Assembly (NCBI GenBank): GCA_022842225.1
Contig: JALHPX010000077.1
Coordinates: 2,874 to 9,788, forward strand
Source: a bacterium
GTDB taxonomy: Bacteria; Bdellovibrionota; FAC87; UBA2466
Direction: 5' to 3'
DNA: 6,915 nt
The first letter of the stretch is position 1, and every line of letters begins with the position of its first letter. Under the pieces are notes generated by a model, which saw only the letters and a list, made by a program, of their open reading frames with translations, searched no databases and had not been told where the DNA came from. The position numbers and the translations under genes were made by a program. Positions 5,239 to 6,915 of the stretch are shown one piece after another.

Positions 5239-6860
5239 AAAAAAATCTCAACATCTCTATTTTCTTTATCCCGTCTATCGTCGTATTGACGGTTTTTGGC
5301 ATTTGCGTCCAATTTGATTTTATTCGCCTTCCTGGACACGACGACGCAACCAACTTGCTGCAGAACCCTTTTCTGCTCGAGGCGCGAGGCATCGCCCGAT
5401 TTTGGCGGACCTCTTATCAACAGCTTTACATTCCGGTGACCTACACCCTGTGGCACGCCGTCACACAGTTTCAGCAATGGCTGTGGCCACAAATGGAAGG
5501 CCTTTCGGCCTCGCTGTTTCACGGCGTGAATGTTTTGCTCCACGCCGTTAACGCAAGCTTAGTCCTTCTGCTCTTGCTCCAAGCGCGCATGCCGCGCGTG
5601 CCCGCAGTTCTGGGTGCATTGTTCTTTGCGCTGCACCCACTGCATGTTGAAACGGTGGCGTGGGCATCTGCGTTTAAGGATTTGGTGATGGGATGCTTCG
5701 CTCTGTGCAGCCTCTTGGCATATGTCCAAGCATTTCAATCAGAGAAACGCACAAACCTTCTACTGTTGTTGAGCATCTCAGCAGTTACGTTTGCGCTTTC
5801 TTTGCTGTCTAAGCCAACGGCGATTGTGTTGCCACTGGCCGCTTTTGTCTGGACCACCGGAGTTGTAGGAATCGGTGCTCGTCGACAAATTCCAGCTTTC
5901 TTTGTTGGCCTGGTTCTAAGCGGGATGGTCGCGGCTTGGACGCTGACTTCTCAGCCCGCGGTTTGGATTGCCAATGTAAACTTCTTATCTGACCGGATTT
6001 ACATTGCGATGGATACATTGGTGTTCTCGGTTCGCCAGTGGTTCTTCCCCCTAGGGCTCACACTCGACTACGGCCGCACTCCCGACTGGGTGGTGCACCA
6101 GAAAATATCCTACTGGCTGCCGCCTGCGATTTTAGTGATAAGCATTCCAGTGCTTGCAACGCTGCTGCCCAGAGCCTTTGCGGCAGCACTTGTCTTTGCG
6201 GCTGTTTTTATTCTGCCCGTGTCGGGCATTCAGCCGTTTATGCAGCAAATTTATTCGACATTCGCGGACCGCTATCAGTATCTGCCGATAGTCGGAGTTG
6301 CTTTTTGTGTGGCTTTTCTCGTCGACAAAGGGCTTAAAGTTTCGCGGCCCTTGGCGGTTTCGCTCGGCGCCTTTGCCTGCCTCGCGTTTGGTGCGGTGAC
6401 CATTAGTCACCTACCCCATTGGCAGAATGCAGAGGCCTTGGCCAGCCATGCGCTATTTGCACGGCCTCTGAGTTGGTTTGGTCATAAAGCGATGGCGGAT
6501 GTGAATGAAGAGCGCAAAGAATACATGCCTGCAATTCGCCACATGCTGCTGACACTTTACGACGTCAGCGACCAAAACAAATGGATGATGTATGGCCAGA
6601 TTTCTCGATTGATGAAATTGGTTGGACAACCCGAAGTGGCAGCAGAAGCAGACAAAGAAGCCAGCCGCTACTGGCTTGAGACTCTTTTACGACAAGCAGA
6701 AATTCTGGTTTCGAAATCGGATTATGCACGCGCGGCACTACGCTACCGCAAGGTTTTGGAAGTCGATCCTAAGGAAACGCGCGCCATCGCGGGCCTGGAG
6801 AAAATCCCCCCCGGCACTCCCGAGCTTTCGTTTGAGGATGTCGATGGGCAAATCCAATAA
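5235..6860 (+). CDS. TMTC-like (GT-C-type) multi-pass membrane protein with C-terminal TPR, putative glycosyltransferase
   Basis: Integral membrane protein of 541 residues with roughly ten or more hydrophobic segments over residues 8-390 and a soluble C-terminal helical region. It resembles bacterial relatives of the TMTC protein O-mannosyltransferases, a GT-C fold family using lipid-linked sugar: an acidic GHDDATN (34-40) just after the first helix, where GT-C enzymes carry their catalytic acidic residues, the hallmark FALHPLHVETVAW (131-143) with K148-D149, LSKPTAIVLPL (191-201), and ADRYQYLPIVG (344-354). Residues about 483-516 form one recognisable TPR (DYARAALRYRKVLEVDP at 496-512); 425-475 looks helical but degenerate. 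TMTC proteins usually carry longer TPR arrays. Its ATG overlaps the GT9 stop as ATGA and lacks its own Shine-Dalgarno, so coupled translation is likely. The family is recognised from memory of motifs; the sugar transferred and the acceptor are unknown, and a generic TPR membrane protein is the cautious alternative. Confidence 0.75.
   Translation: MKKNLNISIFFIPSIVVLTVFGICVQFDFIRLPGHDDATNLLQNPFLLEARGIARFWRTSYQQLYIPVTYTLWHAVTQFQQWLWPQMEGLSASLFHGVNVLLHAVNASLVLLLLLQARMPRVPAVLGALFFALHPLHVETVAWASAFKDLVMGCFALCSLLAYVQAFQSEKRTNLLLLLSISAVTFALSLLSKPTAIVLPLAAFVWTTGVVGIGARRQIPAFFVGLVLSGMVAAWTLTSQPAVWIANVNFLSDRIYIAMDTLVFSVRQWFFPLGLTLDYGRTPDWVVHQKISYWLPPAILVISIPVLATLLPRAFAAALVFAAVFILPVSGIQPFMQQIYSTFADRYQYLPIVGVAFCVAFLVDKGLKVSRPLAVSLGAFACLAFGAVTISHLPHWQNAEALASHALFARPLSWFGHKAMADVNEERKEYMPAIRHMLLTLYDVSDQNKWMMYGQISRLMKLVGQPEVAAEADKEASRYWLETLLRQAEILVSKSDYARAALRYRKVLEVDPKETRAIAGLEKIPPGTPELSFEDVDGQIQ
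6834..6838 (+). promoter_or_regulatory. Ribosome binding site of the gene starting at 6844
   Basis: GAGGA lies inside the end of the TMTC-like gene, five bases before the ATG at 6844. It supports a real overlapping downstream gene. Confidence 0.55.
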
Positions 6861-6915
6861 TCCAAACTTCTCACCTCCGGTGCACCAGCCGATGGTGATT
6901 GCTGCAAAGCGTGAG
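6844..6915 (+). CDS. Start of an unidentified gene, cut by window edge
   Basis: An ATG at 6844 opens a frame that stays open for all 24 codons to the window end, beginning MGKSNNPNFSPPVHQP and continuing MVIAAKRE. It overlaps the TMTC-like gene by 17 bases and has a GAGGA at good spacing, so it is probably the third gene of the same operon. A second in-frame ATG at 6892 is a possible alternative start without a clear ribosome binding site. The visible residues show no domain, signal peptide or membrane helix, so I do not assign a function; a role in the same glycan pathway is only a guess from position. Confidence 0.55.
   Translation, partial: MGKSNNPNFSPPVHQPMVIAAKRE

Noticed and set aside
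5498..5511. AGGCC/GGCCT hairpin, GAAA loop on the minus strand
   Set aside because: A five-base stem in coding sequence with nothing around it to suggest an RNA element.
5058..5543. 161-codon minus-strand open frame across the GT9/TMTC junction
   Set aside because: It lies antisense to two well-supported overlapping genes, has no recognisable motif, and reads as a complement-strand shadow.
6861..6915. Terminator after the TMTC-like gene
   Set aside because: I see no hairpin with a T-run here, and the overlapping open frame from 6844 argues that the operon continues.

Overview
The window reads as ordinary chromosomal DNA of a Gram-negative bacterium. G+C looks near 50% by eye, the genes are tightly packed, and the products (a Kef-type K+/H+ antiporter, a family-9 lipopolysaccharide-type glycosyltransferase, and a polytopic GT-C-like membrane protein) are envelope proteins of diderms. 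The combination would suit a delta-proteobacterial or Bdellovibrio-like lineage, but that is only an impression. I see no tRNA, rRNA, IS element, CRISPR array or phage gene, and no gene-free stretch over 300 bases.

Layout. (1) Positions 2-1231, plus strand: the C-terminal part of a Pseudomonas-type isoamylase (glycogen/starch debranching GH13 enzyme), cut by the window edge but keeping all three catalytic acidic residues. (2) 1270-2109, plus: an AlkB-family Fe(II)/2-oxoglutarate dioxygenase with a complete active site, probably a nucleic-acid alkylation repair enzyme. (3) 2106-3875, minus: a KefB/KefC-type CPA2 antiporter with a C-terminal RCK (TrkA-N) domain. It converges on alkB so tightly that the two stop codons share bases. 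(4) A 58-bp divergent intergenic region, 3876-3933, that must hold the kef promoter and probably that of the glycan genes. (5) 3934-5238, plus: a GT9 heptosyltransferase-like protein of a variant subfamily. (6) 5235-6860, plus: a multi-pass TMTC-like membrane protein with a short C-terminal TPR. (7) 6844 to the end, plus: the first 24 codons of a further gene.

How they fit. Genes 5-7 overlap head to tail (ATGA, then a 17-base overlap), so they look like one translationally coupled surface-glycan or protein-glycosylation operon. AlkB and Kef both belong to the general theme of defence against electrophiles and alkylating agents, but they are transcribed towards each other from separate promoters. 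The isoamylase is a stand-alone polysaccharide-degrading gene here; no glg cluster is visible. Nothing in the window is clearly a new defence or mobile system. The most unusual points are the missing canonical Asp in the GT9 protein, its pairing with a TMTC-like protein, and the overlapping divergent promoters and structured start of that operon.
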